From assembly GCA_021371955.1 (NCBI GenBank), contig JAJFVD010000003.1, forward strand, positions 62,001 through 126,000: a stretch of 64,000 bases of DNA, in the 5' to 3' direction. Below, piece after piece: positions 1 to 8,735 of this stretch. The translations under genes and the position numbers were made by a program. Position 1 is the stretch's first letter; each line of letters opens with the position of its first letter. This DNA comes from Bacteroidales bacterium. GTDB taxonomy: Bacteria; Bacteroidota; Bacteroidia; Bacteroidales; UBA932. Below the pieces are notes generated by a model. The model was not told the DNA's origin, did no database searches, and saw nothing but the letters and a program-made list of their open reading frames with translations.

Positions 1-156
1 GAGAACATCCTGGATATTCACAACTTCTCCTCTCATGATTCCTTTAGAGGGAGTCTCTTTGAATGCTACAATTTTATAGCCCGATTCTGTTTTTTCTCCT
101 ACCAGGCTTACCACTTTTGTGGTGCCAAGGTCAATGGCGGCAATGTAACTTTTCAT
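1..156 (-). CDS. ftsA: Cell division protein FtsA, N-terminal part (cut by window edge)
   Basis: Actin-like ATPase that tethers FtsZ to the membrane and recruits the late divisome. Only about 52 N-terminal codons are inside the window. They read MKSYIAAIDLGTTKVVSLVG, the phosphate-1 motif (DLGTTK) of the FtsA/MreB/Hsp70 fold, followed by an MRGEVVN-like segment typical of FtsA. The ATG (154-156 complement) overlaps the ftsQ stop in an ATGA junction, which points to translational coupling. The position after ftsQ at the end of the dcw cluster agrees with the assignment. The C-terminus and ftsZ would lie outside the window. Confidence 0.93.
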   Translation of the reverse strand, partial: MKSYIAAIDLGTTKVVSLVGEKTESGYKIVAFKETPSKGIMRGEVVNIQDVL

Positions 157-965
157 ATATCTAAGTTTTTTTCGTTTTTTGTCTCTCTTTTTTTGCAAAC
201 AATCTGGTTGCTGTACTGAAGGTCCACAATCTTATATTTATCCCATCCCTCATTAGGAATTATATTCCTGTAGAAGGAGAGTAGTTTTGCGAATTTATTT
301 TCTACATCCTCCGGTTTGCCAAACATTATATCATGCTGGCCTACACGGGGTGTCATGTGAAGGTTGCCTTTATCGTCTACGAAAATCTGTTCAATTTGAG
401 CATCCCAAATTTCATTGCCATCTATGTAGAGGCCAATTTTTAAAATATCTCTTACCCACTCTTTGTTTTCGCGTATTCTTCCTCTGTATCCCTGTACAAT
501 TGTGAGAGGAATTTCTCCGGTCACAACTGGAACATCAGATGTAAATGCCTTCACCAACGGAAAGATATAGGCAGTTTCGTCCATATAAAATCCTCCGTTT
601 ACAGTCTCCAGGCGAAGCACCGGTTTCCGCTGAGTTATGCTTACTTTAAGTACGCCCCTGCCGGTATAGCTTACTGTGGATTTTTTTATAGCTGTCCTGT
701 TGTTGAGCATAAGCTCAAGATTGTGGAGATTTATGTGTTTAAGCTTGCTCTCCTTAACAGTAATGCCCTCTTCACGTATTAGGTCGCCAATTTCTGCCCT
801 GCTCACAAACCTGTTTACAGAACTGTCAAGAATTGCTATCTCAATCCGGTTGCACTTTAACTTTGCAATCTCCTGCTTTGTGAGGATGGTTGAAAAGAAA
901 AAATATGCTGCAAGCGCTGCCAAAAGCAGTGTATACCCTAAATATATGAGGATCTTCTTAAACAT
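153..965 (-). CDS. ftsQ: Cell division protein FtsQ/DivIB
   Basis: Bitopic membrane protein of the divisome that links FtsB/FtsL to FtsW-FtsI. The 270-residue product has a short cytoplasmic start, one transmembrane helix at about residues 5-25, then a periplasmic POTRA-like region and beta domain. It is a typical short Bacteroidota FtsQ with little recognisable motif, so the call rests on topology, length and position between murC and ftsA. Its ATG overlaps the murC stop by 8 bases and its TGA overlaps the ftsA start. Confidence 0.85.
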   Translation of the reverse strand: MFKKILIYLGYTLLLAALAAYFFFSTILTKQEIAKLKCNRIEIAILDSSVNRFVSRAEIGDLIREEGITVKESKLKHINLHNLELMLNNRTAIKKSTVSYTGRGVLKVSITQRKPVLRLETVNGGFYMDETAYIFPLVKAFTSDVPVVTGEIPLTIVQGYRGRIRENKEWVRDILKIGLYIDGNEIWDAQIEQIFVDDKGNLHMTPRVGQHDIMFGKPEDVENKFAKLLSFYRNIIPNEGWDKYKIVDLQYSNQIVCKKRETKNEKNLDI

Positions 966-2331
966 TGTATCTCTCTTTAAGGTAGTTTGTTATAGGTTCA
1001 ATGAACCGGTCGATGTCTCCTGCTCCAAAGCTTATGAGCGTATCAATTTCGATGGTTGAGAGATATTGCATGAGCTCTCCCTTTGTTATGAGTACCTTCC
1101 TGTCAATTGTAACTTTGTCAAATATTATCTTTGAAGTAACTCCTTCGAGCGGCAGTTCCCTTGCCGGGTATATATCCAGCAAAATCAGTTCATCCAGCGC
1201 ACTCAGGCTCTCTGCAAAATCTTCGGCAAAATCCCTTGTCCTTGAAAAAAGGTGAGGCTGAAAAATTGCTGTAAGTCTTCTTCCCGGAAATATGTTCCTC
1301 ATCGAACTGATTGCTGCAGCTATCTCTTTTGGGTGGTGTGCATAATCATCTATGTATGCACATTCAGGTGTGTTTAATCTGATGTCAAACCTGCGTTCAA
1401 CACCGGAAAACGATTCGAGCGCCTTCTTTAATGCTTCAATTCCGATTCCGTTCAGGAGTGCAATTGCCGATGCTGCAACAGCATTTTCCACATTGACCCA
1501 GCCCGGAATGCCAACTTTGCAATCGTTTATTACGCCGCCGGGATGGTTGAGATTGAATGTGAAAAATCCGGTTCCGGAAATTTTTATCTCAGATGCATAA
1601 AAATCTGCCGGGGTATCGTATGCATAACTGTATACGTGTACATTTGAAGCAAGTTTTGCATTAATTTCTACGCCTTTCTTAACTATAAGATGTCCGTTCT
1701 CTTTAACCTGAGATGCAAATTCGTTGAATGCCTCTTTTATATGGGCATGATTTGAATAAATGTCGAGATGGTCGGCATCTGTTGAAGTTATGACTGCACT
1801 GTCGGGAAATAGCTGAAGAAAAGACCGGTCAAATTCATCGGCCTCTGCAACAAGTATTTCACTGTTGCTCAACAGCAGGTTTGTATGATAATTCTTTGAT
1901 ATTCCACCAAGAAAAGCAGTGCATCCTTTGCCAGAATTCGTAAAAATATGTGCCAGAAGAGTAGATGTTGTTGTCTTGCCGTGTGTCCCTGCGACGGCAA
2001 GAGTCTTCTTTTCCGATGCAATCACACCCAGAGCCTTTGATCTTTTGCACATATTAAACCCGCCATTAAGGATAAACTGAAACTCTCCCAGCTCCTTTGG
2101 TACTGCGGGAGTATATATTACGAATGTTTCATCGGGATTTGTCCGGAATTCTTCAGGAATGAGATTCACATTATCTTCAAAGTGAATTGATATGCCTTCG
2201 CTTTCAAGTTCGGAGGTGAGTTTGCTTGGAGTACGGTCGTACCCTGCAACTCTGTAACCCGCATGATTATAGTAACGGGCAAGAGCACTCATTCCAATAC
2301 CTCCGATTCCTAATAGATATACATGTTTCAT
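958..2331 (-). CDS. murC: UDP-N-acetylmuramate--L-alanine ligase MurC
   Basis: Cytoplasmic ATP-dependent ligase that adds L-Ala to UDP-MurNAc, the first peptide step of peptidoglycan precursor synthesis. The 457 residues show the N-terminal Rossmann signature GIGGIGMS (about 8-15), the Mur ligase P-loop GTHGKTTT (115-122), a central HLDIY region and the C-terminal DDYAHHP motif typical of MurC. The length is normal. Its ATG overlaps the murG TGA (ATGA). The interrupted murG lies immediately upstream in the same operon, so a real murG nonsense mutation could be polar on murC. Confidence 0.97.
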   Translation of the reverse strand: MKHVYLLGIGGIGMSALARYYNHAGYRVAGYDRTPSKLTSELESEGISIHFEDNVNLIPEEFRTNPDETFVIYTPAVPKELGEFQFILNGGFNMCKRSKALGVIASEKKTLAVAGTHGKTTTSTLLAHIFTNSGKGCTAFLGGISKNYHTNLLLSNSEILVAEADEFDRSFLQLFPDSAVITSTDADHLDIYSNHAHIKEAFNEFASQVKENGHLIVKKGVEINAKLASNVHVYSYAYDTPADFYASEIKISGTGFFTFNLNHPGGVINDCKVGIPGWVNVENAVAASAIALLNGIGIEALKKALESFSGVERRFDIRLNTPECAYIDDYAHHPKEIAAAISSMRNIFPGRRLTAIFQPHLFSRTRDFAEDFAESLSALDELILLDIYPARELPLEGVTSKIIFDKVTIDRKVLITKGELMQYLSTIEIDTLISFGAGDIDRFIEPITNYLKERYNV

Positions 2332-3443
2332 CCTTTGTTCCCTGTTAATTTAAAAACTTCATTTACGATAATTGATGCCGACTGTTTGTAACCCATTCTT
2401 CCGATATTCTCCTCAAGCTCTTCTATTTTTGATGTGTCGTTAAGAAGTTCCATTGCAGTTGTCATCAGATACTGAGGGGCTTCGGCATCTTTAACCATCA
2501 TTGCGGCTCTTTTGTCTACAAGCGCTTTTGCGTTGCAAGTCTGATGATCTTCGGCCACATTTGGTGAAGGGACAAAAATACAAGCTTTCTTCGCCACGCT
2601 CAGTTCCGATATAGTTCCTGCCCCGGCCCTTGTTATTATAACATCGGCTGCAGCATAAGCCAAATCCATCCTGTCTATGAATTCGCAGTTTTTAACATAT
2701 TCTCTGTTTTTATCCTTCAGAAAAAGTTCAACTTCTTCTTTATAGTATTTTCCGGATTGCCAGATTATTTCAATATTGCTGACCTCTCTCTCCGATATCC
2801 AATTTTCCACTGCAGTATTAAGTGTTCTTGCTCCAAGACTCCCTCCTATAACTAGAAGTACTTATTTATTTTCTTTTACTCCGAAATACTCTCTTGCCTC
2901 TGCTTTCATTTCGGCTGTTGTCATTTGTATTCCCGACCGGATTGGATTCCCTGTAATAAGAATTTTATCTTCCGGGAAAAACCGGCTCATACCTTCGTAT
3001 GCAACACATATTTTTTTTGCCTTTTTGGAAAGTATCCTGTTTGCAAGTCCGGCAAATGAGTTCTGTTCCTGAATAAGATATGGGATATTTTTTCTTCCGG
3101 CCATGTACAACAAAGGAGCACTGGCATATCCACCCACGCCTATTGCAGCATCCGGCTTAAATTCATCAATTATTTTAGCTGCTCCCCTGAGGCTTTTAAG
3201 AACTTTAAACGGAAGCAGAAGGTTTGAAAAGGAAAGTTTTCTCTTTAATCCGGCAACGGGGAGTCCTTCTATTTTATAACCGGCCGCAGGGACCCTCTCC
3301 ATTTCCATTTTTCCAAGCGCGCCAACAAATAATATTTCGGAATGAGGGCTCACTCTCATAATTTCATTGGCGATAGAGATTGCAGGAAAGATGTGTCCTC
3401 CTGTGCCGCCGCCGCTTATTATTATTCGCATTGCCTTTTTCAT
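2328..3443 (-). pseudogene. murG: murG (lipid II-forming GlcNAc transferase) with an in-frame TAA
   Basis: MurG transfers GlcNAc to lipid I on the inner face of the membrane to make lipid II. The N-terminal part (3443 down to 2865, 193 codons) has the GGGTGGHIFPA motif and ends ...FGVKENK. A TAA stop lies at 2862-2864 (complement). Reading continues in the same frame as VLLVIGGSLGARTLN and on to a normal MurG C-terminus ending at 2328, so there is no frameshift. The GGSLGAR loop, part of the C-terminal nucleotide-sugar domain, lies in the untranslated gap before the next usable start (GTG, 2808-2810), so two separate functional halves are unlikely. One base change, for example AAA to TAA, explains the break. 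Since murG is essential and all neighbours are intact, a sequencing or assembly error is the simplest reading. A start at the fifth codon (MRIII) is also possible. Confidence 0.9.
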
Positions 3444-4660
3444 AATTCTATCTCCTCTGCTTTTATTTGTTCGCCATTCTGAGTCTCTTCCGGATTAACT
3501 TTTACTTTTCCGCTTTCTACGCTTCTGCTCACTGCCAGTATGATTCCAAATGCCGAACTCATGATAATGAGTGAGGTTCCGCCGAGGCTTATCAGTGGCA
3601 AAGTGTGTCCGGTAACAGGCAGCAGACTTACATTTACAAGTATGTGCAGCATTGCCTGTGTTGTGATTAAAAGTCCGAGGGCAATAACAAGAATTGCAGA
3701 AAACATTTTTGTGCAATTCCGCGCGATTGCAATACATCGGAACAGGAACCACAGGTATAGCAGCAGCACAGTTACTCCGCCTAACAGACCCCACTCTTCA
3801 ACAATGATTGAATATATAAAATCGGAATAGGGGTGAGGAAGTACGTAGCGTTGTGTGCTCTTTCCCGGCCCTTTCCCGATAATGTTGGCCGAAGCAATGG
3901 CTATCTTTGCCATATCAGCCTGGAATGTCTTGTCTAAGAGCTTTTGCTTGTCCTGAGATTTAAGATTTTCATCAATATCCTTTTTAACCACGAAATTTTC
4001 AATTCTGGATACCAGAGTCTGAATCCTCGGAAACAATCCAAAAGTCTGGTTAAGGAGTACTGCCAGCAAAAGAGTCAGTACAGCAATACCGGCACTTTTG
4101 ATAAGGTGGCTCCACTTAATCCCTCCGATAATGAGAATAAGGAACGAAAGTCCGCCGAGAATTAAAGCAGTTGAGGCACTTCCGTTAAGTATGAGCAAGA
4201 GCATTATACCAAGAGGCGCAAGAATCCATATGGCAAACTCCTTGAATGTTTCAAATTTGTGGTCCTCAAGAACCTTTGCCAGATAAAGCATGAGAGCGAT
4301 TTTTGCAATTTCGCTCGGCTGAAAGGAAACGCCGAATATCGATATCCACCGTTCGGCATCGTTAAGTGTAGTACCCATCACTATTGTTGCGATGAGCAAG
4401 CCTATGCTCACAATCATTCCCAGGATGGATATTTTTCTGTACCATCCAAGAGGGACTCTTGAACAGATATAAAGTGCAGTCAGTCCGAAAATCACAAAGC
4501 GCATCTGCTTAAGCAGAAACGAGAATGTAGTTTTTCCCTCCCTGAAGGCAAGAGAGCTGCTGGACGAGTATACTGCGGCTATCGAAATGAGCGAAAGCGC
4601 AAGTACGATAATCCAGATAACTTTATCTCCCTTTAATCTGTTTACAAAAGAATCTTCCAT
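3440..4660 (-). CDS. ftsW: Septal peptidoglycan glycosyltransferase FtsW (SEDS family)
   Basis: Polytopic SEDS polymerase that works with the class B PBP FtsI to polymerise lipid II at the septum. The 406 residues form about 10 hydrophobic segments. The family segments LPHPYSDFIYSIIVEEWG (about 275-292) and, near the C-terminus, LPLISLGGTS are clear. The C-terminal tail is charged and cytoplasmic. It sits 2 bases downstream of murD and overlaps the murG start by an ATGA junction. RodA is the paralogous alternative, but the dcw context favours FtsW. Confidence 0.94.
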   Translation of the reverse strand: MEDSFVNRLKGDKVIWIIVLALSLISIAAVYSSSSSLAFREGKTTFSFLLKQMRFVIFGLTALYICSRVPLGWYRKISILGMIVSIGLLIATIVMGTTLNDAERWISIFGVSFQPSEIAKIALMLYLAKVLEDHKFETFKEFAIWILAPLGIMLLLILNGSASTALILGGLSFLILIIGGIKWSHLIKSAGIAVLTLLLAVLLNQTFGLFPRIQTLVSRIENFVVKKDIDENLKSQDKQKLLDKTFQADMAKIAIASANIIGKGPGKSTQRYVLPHPYSDFIYSIIVEEWGLLGGVTVLLLYLWFLFRCIAIARNCTKMFSAILVIALGLLITTQAMLHILVNVSLLPVTGHTLPLISLGGTSLIIMSSAFGIILAVSRSVESGKVKVNPEETQNGEQIKAEEIEL

Positions 4661-4662
4661 AG

Positions 4663-5997
4663 CTATAGCTTAGCAACTGCCTCTTTAAATTGTTTACCTC
4701 TGTCTTCGTAATTTTTGAAAAGGTCAAAACTTGCACATGCCGGAGAAAGAAGTACTGTATCTCCCGATTTTGCAAGCTTGTATGCAATGTCAACGGCTTC
4801 GGCAGCCGAACCTGCATCATATATCTCTTCAACCTTGTCGGAAAATTCCTTGTGCAGTTTTTTGTTGTCAACTCCAAGACAAATGAGCACTCTCACCTTA
4901 TCTTTTACGAGATCGTAAAGAGGCTGATAGTCATTTCCCTTGTCTTTTCCTCCGGCAATCCATATCACCGGGGTCTTCATGCTTTCAAGAGCATACCATG
5001 TTGAATTTACATTGGTTGCTTTTGAGTCGTTTATATAAAGTACATTTTTAACTTTCAGTACATTCTCCAGGCGGTGCTCAACTCCCTTAAAACTGGTAAG
5101 ACTCTCCCTGAGAACTTCGTCCTTAATCTGAAGAACCTTGCCGGTAATTGCCGCTGCCATTGAATTGTAGATGTTGTGCCGTCCCTGCAGGGATAGTTCA
5201 TTCACATACATCTCGTAGCTGTCATTATTGTAAACAACATTCATCTTTTCGTCCTTGAGGTAGGCGCCTTCCGAAACCTCTTTCATCTGGCTGAAAGGCA
5301 GTTTTTTTGCCTGAAGAACTATTTTGTTCAGGTGAGATATGCTTATTTCGTCATCTGCACAAAAGATAAAACAGTCGTCACCGGACATATTTCTTGTAAT
5401 CCTGAATTTTGCCTTGATATAATTCTCCATGTTATTGTCATAACGATCCAGATGGTCCGGTGTTATGTTCAGAAGTACTGCGATATCCGCTTTAAAGTCG
5501 TACATGCCGTCCAACTGAAAACTACTCAGCTCCAGCACATAATAGTCATACTCCCTTGTTGCAACCTGGAATGCATAACTCTGCCCGATATTGCCCGCAA
5601 GCCCTACATTAAGTCCTGCATTTTTCAGAAGAAAATATATGATTGAAGTAGTTGTTGTTTTTCCGTTGCTACCGGTAATGCATATTTTTTTTGCCTTATC
5701 GTATCTTCCTGCAAATTCAATTTCCGAAATAACCGGAATCCCGTTTCCTGTAATCTCTTCTACAATTGGAATACTATCAGGAATACCCGGGCTTTTGATA
5801 ACCTCGTCGGCATTGAGAATGAGTTCTTTTGTATGTCCTCCCTCTTCATACGGAATATTGAATCTCTCAAGCATGGCCTTTGCTTCTTCCTGCAACATAT
5901 TGCAATCTGTAAGAAAAGTATCATGCCCTTTTACCGACGCAAGGACTGCTGCCCCCACGCCACTCTCTCCTCCTCCAAGTACTACAACTCTTGACAT
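4663..5997 (-). CDS. murD: UDP-N-acetylmuramoylalanine--D-glutamate ligase MurD
   Basis: Cytoplasmic Mur ligase that adds D-Glu to UDP-MurNAc-L-Ala. The 444 residues begin with a dinucleotide-fold motif (VVVLGGGESGVG), carry the P-loop GSNGKTTT at 109-116, the NITPDHLDRY region and the C-terminal LLSPACASFD motif characteristic of MurD. Length is normal for the family. It lies one base after mraY and 2 bases before ftsW in the dcw operon. Confidence 0.97.
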   Translation of the reverse strand: MSRVVVLGGGESGVGAAVLASVKGHDTFLTDCNMLQEEAKAMLERFNIPYEEGGHTKELILNADEVIKSPGIPDSIPIVEEITGNGIPVISEIEFAGRYDKAKKICITGSNGKTTTTSIIYFLLKNAGLNVGLAGNIGQSYAFQVATREYDYYVLELSSFQLDGMYDFKADIAVLLNITPDHLDRYDNNMENYIKAKFRITRNMSGDDCFIFCADDEISISHLNKIVLQAKKLPFSQMKEVSEGAYLKDEKMNVVYNNDSYEMYVNELSLQGRHNIYNSMAAAITGKVLQIKDEVLRESLTSFKGVEHRLENVLKVKNVLYINDSKATNVNSTWYALESMKTPVIWIAGGKDKGNDYQPLYDLVKDKVRVLICLGVDNKKLHKEFSDKVEEIYDAGSAAEAVDIAYKLAKSGDTVLLSPACASFDLFKNYEDRGKQFKEAVAKL

Positions 5998-5998
5998 A

Positions 5999-7279
5999 TT
6001 ATCTGATTTTTAAAGTTATAACAGTTATGACGGCAAGGATTATTGCAATGATCCAGAATCTTGCAACAATTTTTGCTTCGGGTATGGCTCTCTTTGGATA
6101 CTGTATGATAGACGGAATATCCTCTTTTTGGAAATGGTGGTGAAGGGGTGACATTTTAAATACGCGTACTCCCGCACCAAATCTCTTTTTGGTATATTTG
6201 AAATACAACCTCTGAATAATTACGGAAAGCAGTTCAACGAAGAAAATTCCGCATAGGATTGGAATAAGTAGTTCCTTCCTTATCATTATCGCTGCAACGG
6301 CAATAATTCCGCCTATTGCCAGAGAACCTGTATCTCCCATGAATACCTGGGCAGGGTAGGAGTTGTACCATAGAAATCCCACCAGAGCTCCTATAAAGGC
6401 GGCAAGCACAACTACCAGCTCGCCCGTATTAGGGATGTACATTATGTTAAGGTAATTGGCATAGATTATATTGCCGGACAGGTATGCAAGTATGGCAAGC
6501 GTGACTCCCACAATTGCAGAAATTCCTGTCGTAAGGCCATCCATCCCGTCTGTGATGTTGGTACCGTTGGAAACAGCGGTTACGATGAAGATAACCATCA
6601 GAACATAAATAAGCCATCCGATTTTCTGACCTGCTTCGCCGCCCACAGGTGAAAGCCAGGCATAGTCAAACTCATTGTCTTTAATAAATGGTATGGTTGT
6701 TTTTGTATTCTTTTCGTCTTTGAAATAGCTAACCTTGTCGGAAAATCCCTCCTGAGTTATAACTTCTGCGTGAGACTCCTTTACAACAGCACTTGACGGA
6801 ACCCTCACTACTGCCTGGTCGCTCAGATAGAGGCTTAAACCAACAATGAGGCCCAGTCCTACCTGGCCCACTATTTTAAATTTTCCTTTTAACCCCTCTT
6901 TGTTTTTTTTGAATACTTTTATATAGTCGTCCATAAATCCGATAAATCCCAGCCATATTGTGGTAATTATCATCAGCTGAACATATATGTTTGTAAGGTC
7001 ACCCAACAGAATAACAGGAATGAGTATAGAGATGAGAATTATTATTCCCCCCATTGTGGGAGTACCTTTTTTCTGAATCTGTCCTTCGAGGCCAAGGTCT
7101 CGTATGCTCTCGCCAATTTGCTTCTTCGCAAGTTTATTGATGATTTTCTTGCCAACAAACAGTGCGATGAAAAGTGCAAGGATAATTGCAGTGGTAGCTC
7201 TGAAAGAGATGTATCTCAGCAGGCCCAGTCCCGGGAAGTCGGTAAAATCCTTTAAGTAATCGAATAAGTTATAAAGCAT
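5999..7279 (-). CDS. mraY: Phospho-MurNAc-pentapeptide transferase MraY
   Basis: Integral membrane enzyme that moves phospho-MurNAc-pentapeptide from UDP to undecaprenyl phosphate, giving lipid I. The 426 residues contain the active-site blocks [19 protein letters not shown] and the HHHFQ loop near the C-terminus. Compared with the roughly 360-residue E. coli enzyme there is an insertion of about 60 residues (approx. 165-225, from [11 protein letters not shown] to DNEFDYAW), which I place in an extracytoplasmic loop. I believe this insertion is common in Bacteroidota. The gene overlaps murE by 11 bases. Confidence 0.96.
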   Translation of the reverse strand: MLYNLFDYLKDFTDFPGLGLLRYISFRATTAIILALFIALFVGKKIINKLAKKQIGESIRDLGLEGQIQKKGTPTMGGIIILISILIPVILLGDLTNIYVQLMIITTIWLGFIGFMDDYIKVFKKNKEGLKGKFKIVGQVGLGLIVGLSLYLSDQAVVRVPSSAVVKESHAEVITQEGFSDKVSYFKDEKNTKTTIPFIKDNEFDYAWLSPVGGEAGQKIGWLIYVLMVIFIVTAVSNGTNITDGMDGLTTGISAIVGVTLAILAYLSGNIIYANYLNIMYIPNTGELVVVLAAFIGALVGFLWYNSYPAQVFMGDTGSLAIGGIIAVAAIMIRKELLIPILCGIFFVELLSVIIQRLYFKYTKKRFGAGVRVFKMSPLHHHFQKEDIPSIIQYPKRAIPEAKIVARFWIIAIILAVITVITLKIR

Positions 7280-8735
7280 TGTCCAGATTATTTATTGTAA
7301 ATACTTCGGCTATAACCTCTTTGTCATCAAAATGGTGTTTTACTCCCATTACATCCTGATAATTTTCGTGGCCTTTTCCAGCCACAAGTATTATTGTTCC
7401 CGGTTTAGACATTATTATTGCTGTGCGGATCGCCTCTTTGCGGTCTGTTATGAAAAGAGTCCGTGACAAATCTTTTATGTCAAACCCGGCCTTAATGTCT
7501 TTAATGATCTCCTCCGGTACCTCAAAACGCGGGTTGTCCGAAGTAACCACAACTTTGTGTGAATATTTTGCAGCTACCTGAGCCATCTCCGGGCGCTTTG
7601 TCTTGTCTCTGTTTCCGCCGCATCCGAATACTGTAACAATCTCGCTGTCTCCGGCACTGTCTTTAAGAGTCTTTAAAACATTTTCAAGAGCATCGGGAGT
7701 GTGCGCATAGTCCACTACTGCAGTGATGTCATTGAACCCTTTAAGGTATTCAAGCCTTCCGGCAACAGATGTAAGAGAACTCATATGAACCAGAACCTCT
7801 TCCTTGTCTGCCCCCAAAAGGACTGCTGCACCATAGACGGCAAGCAGGTTATATGCATTATGAACACCAATGAATTTTGTCCAGACCTCTTTGTTGTCAA
7901 TTTTTATGAGCATACCGTCAAGCCCCTTTTCAATTATCCTGCAGTTGAATTCAGCAGGTGAGAGGCAAGAGTAGCGATATTTTTTTGCCGGCGAATTCTG
8001 AAGCATTACTAAGCCGTTCTTATCGTCGATATTTGTGAGTGCAAATGCATCCGGGGTGAGATTGTCAAAAAGAGTTTTCTTAACTCGGATATATTCTGCA
8101 AAGGTTTTGTGGTAATCCAGGTGGTCGTGGGTTATGTTTGAAAAAATTGCACCGGTAAAGCGAATTCCTGCAACCCTTTTTTGATCCAGAGAGTGTGAGC
8201 TTACCTCCATAAAACAATATTCACAACCGGCTTCTGCCATTTGCGCCATAAGCGAATTTATTGCAACCGGATCGGGTGTGGTATGGGTTGCATCAACCTC
8301 TTTCCCCGCAATGTAGTTTACAATAGTCGACAGAAGGCCGCATTTATATCCAAGTGCAGTGAAGAGACGATAGAGCAGAGTAACTGTTGTCGTTTTTCCG
8401 TTTGTTCCGGTTATCCCTACTATTTTGATTTTTTCTGAAGGCCTGTCATAGAAATTTGATGCTATTTCGCCCAAAGCAGCATGGCTGTCGGCAACTTTAA
8501 TAAAGACGGCATTTCCAACTGTCTCCGGAATCTCTTCACAAACTACAGCAGAAGCTCCGTTTGAGAGAGCCATTCCTATGAACTGATGCCCGTCCGATGA
8601 ACTGCCCCGTAATGCAATGAAAAGATCGCCCTTTTTACAGGATCTGGAATCGAAGCATATGCCATTGATGGTGATATTTTTGTCACCATGACTTTCCAAT
8701 ACTTTAACTCTGTCTAATATGCTATTTAGGTTCAT
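7269..8735 (-). CDS. murE: UDP-MurNAc-tripeptide synthetase MurE (meso-DAP type)
   Basis: Cytoplasmic ligase that adds the third stem-peptide residue. The 488 residues carry the P-loop GTNGKTTT at 110-117, [11 protein letters not shown] (about 177-187) and DNPR at about 400-403. DNPR is the motif that binds meso-diaminopimelate, so the wall is predicted to be of the meso-DAP type, as expected for a Gram-negative. The start overlaps the end of ftsI by 14 bases and the end overlaps mraY. murF is not in the window. Confidence 0.96.
   Translation of the reverse strand: MNLNSILDRVKVLESHGDKNITINGICFDSRSCKKGDLFIALRGSSSDGHQFIGMALSNGASAVVCEEIPETVGNAVFIKVADSHAALGEIASNFYDRPSEKIKIVGITGTNGKTTTVTLLYRLFTALGYKCGLLSTIVNYIAGKEVDATHTTPDPVAINSLMAQMAEAGCEYCFMEVSSHSLDQKRVAGIRFTGAIFSNITHDHLDYHKTFAEYIRVKKTLFDNLTPDAFALTNIDDKNGLVMLQNSPAKKYRYSCLSPAEFNCRIIEKGLDGMLIKIDNKEVWTKFIGVHNAYNLLAVYGAAVLLGADKEEVLVHMSSLTSVAGRLEYLKGFNDITAVVDYAHTPDALENVLKTLKDSAGDSEIVTVFGCGGNRDKTKRPEMAQVAAKYSHKVVVTSDNPRFEVPEEIIKDIKAGFDIKDLSRTLFITDRKEAIRTAIIMSKPGTIILVAGKGHENYQDVMGVKHHFDDKEVIAEVFTINNLDNAL

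Noticed and set aside
2328..3443. murG as two genuine separate genes or as recoding at TAA
   Set aside because: The GGSLGAR loop falls in the untranslated gap, and TAA is not a known selenocysteine or pyrrolysine codon.
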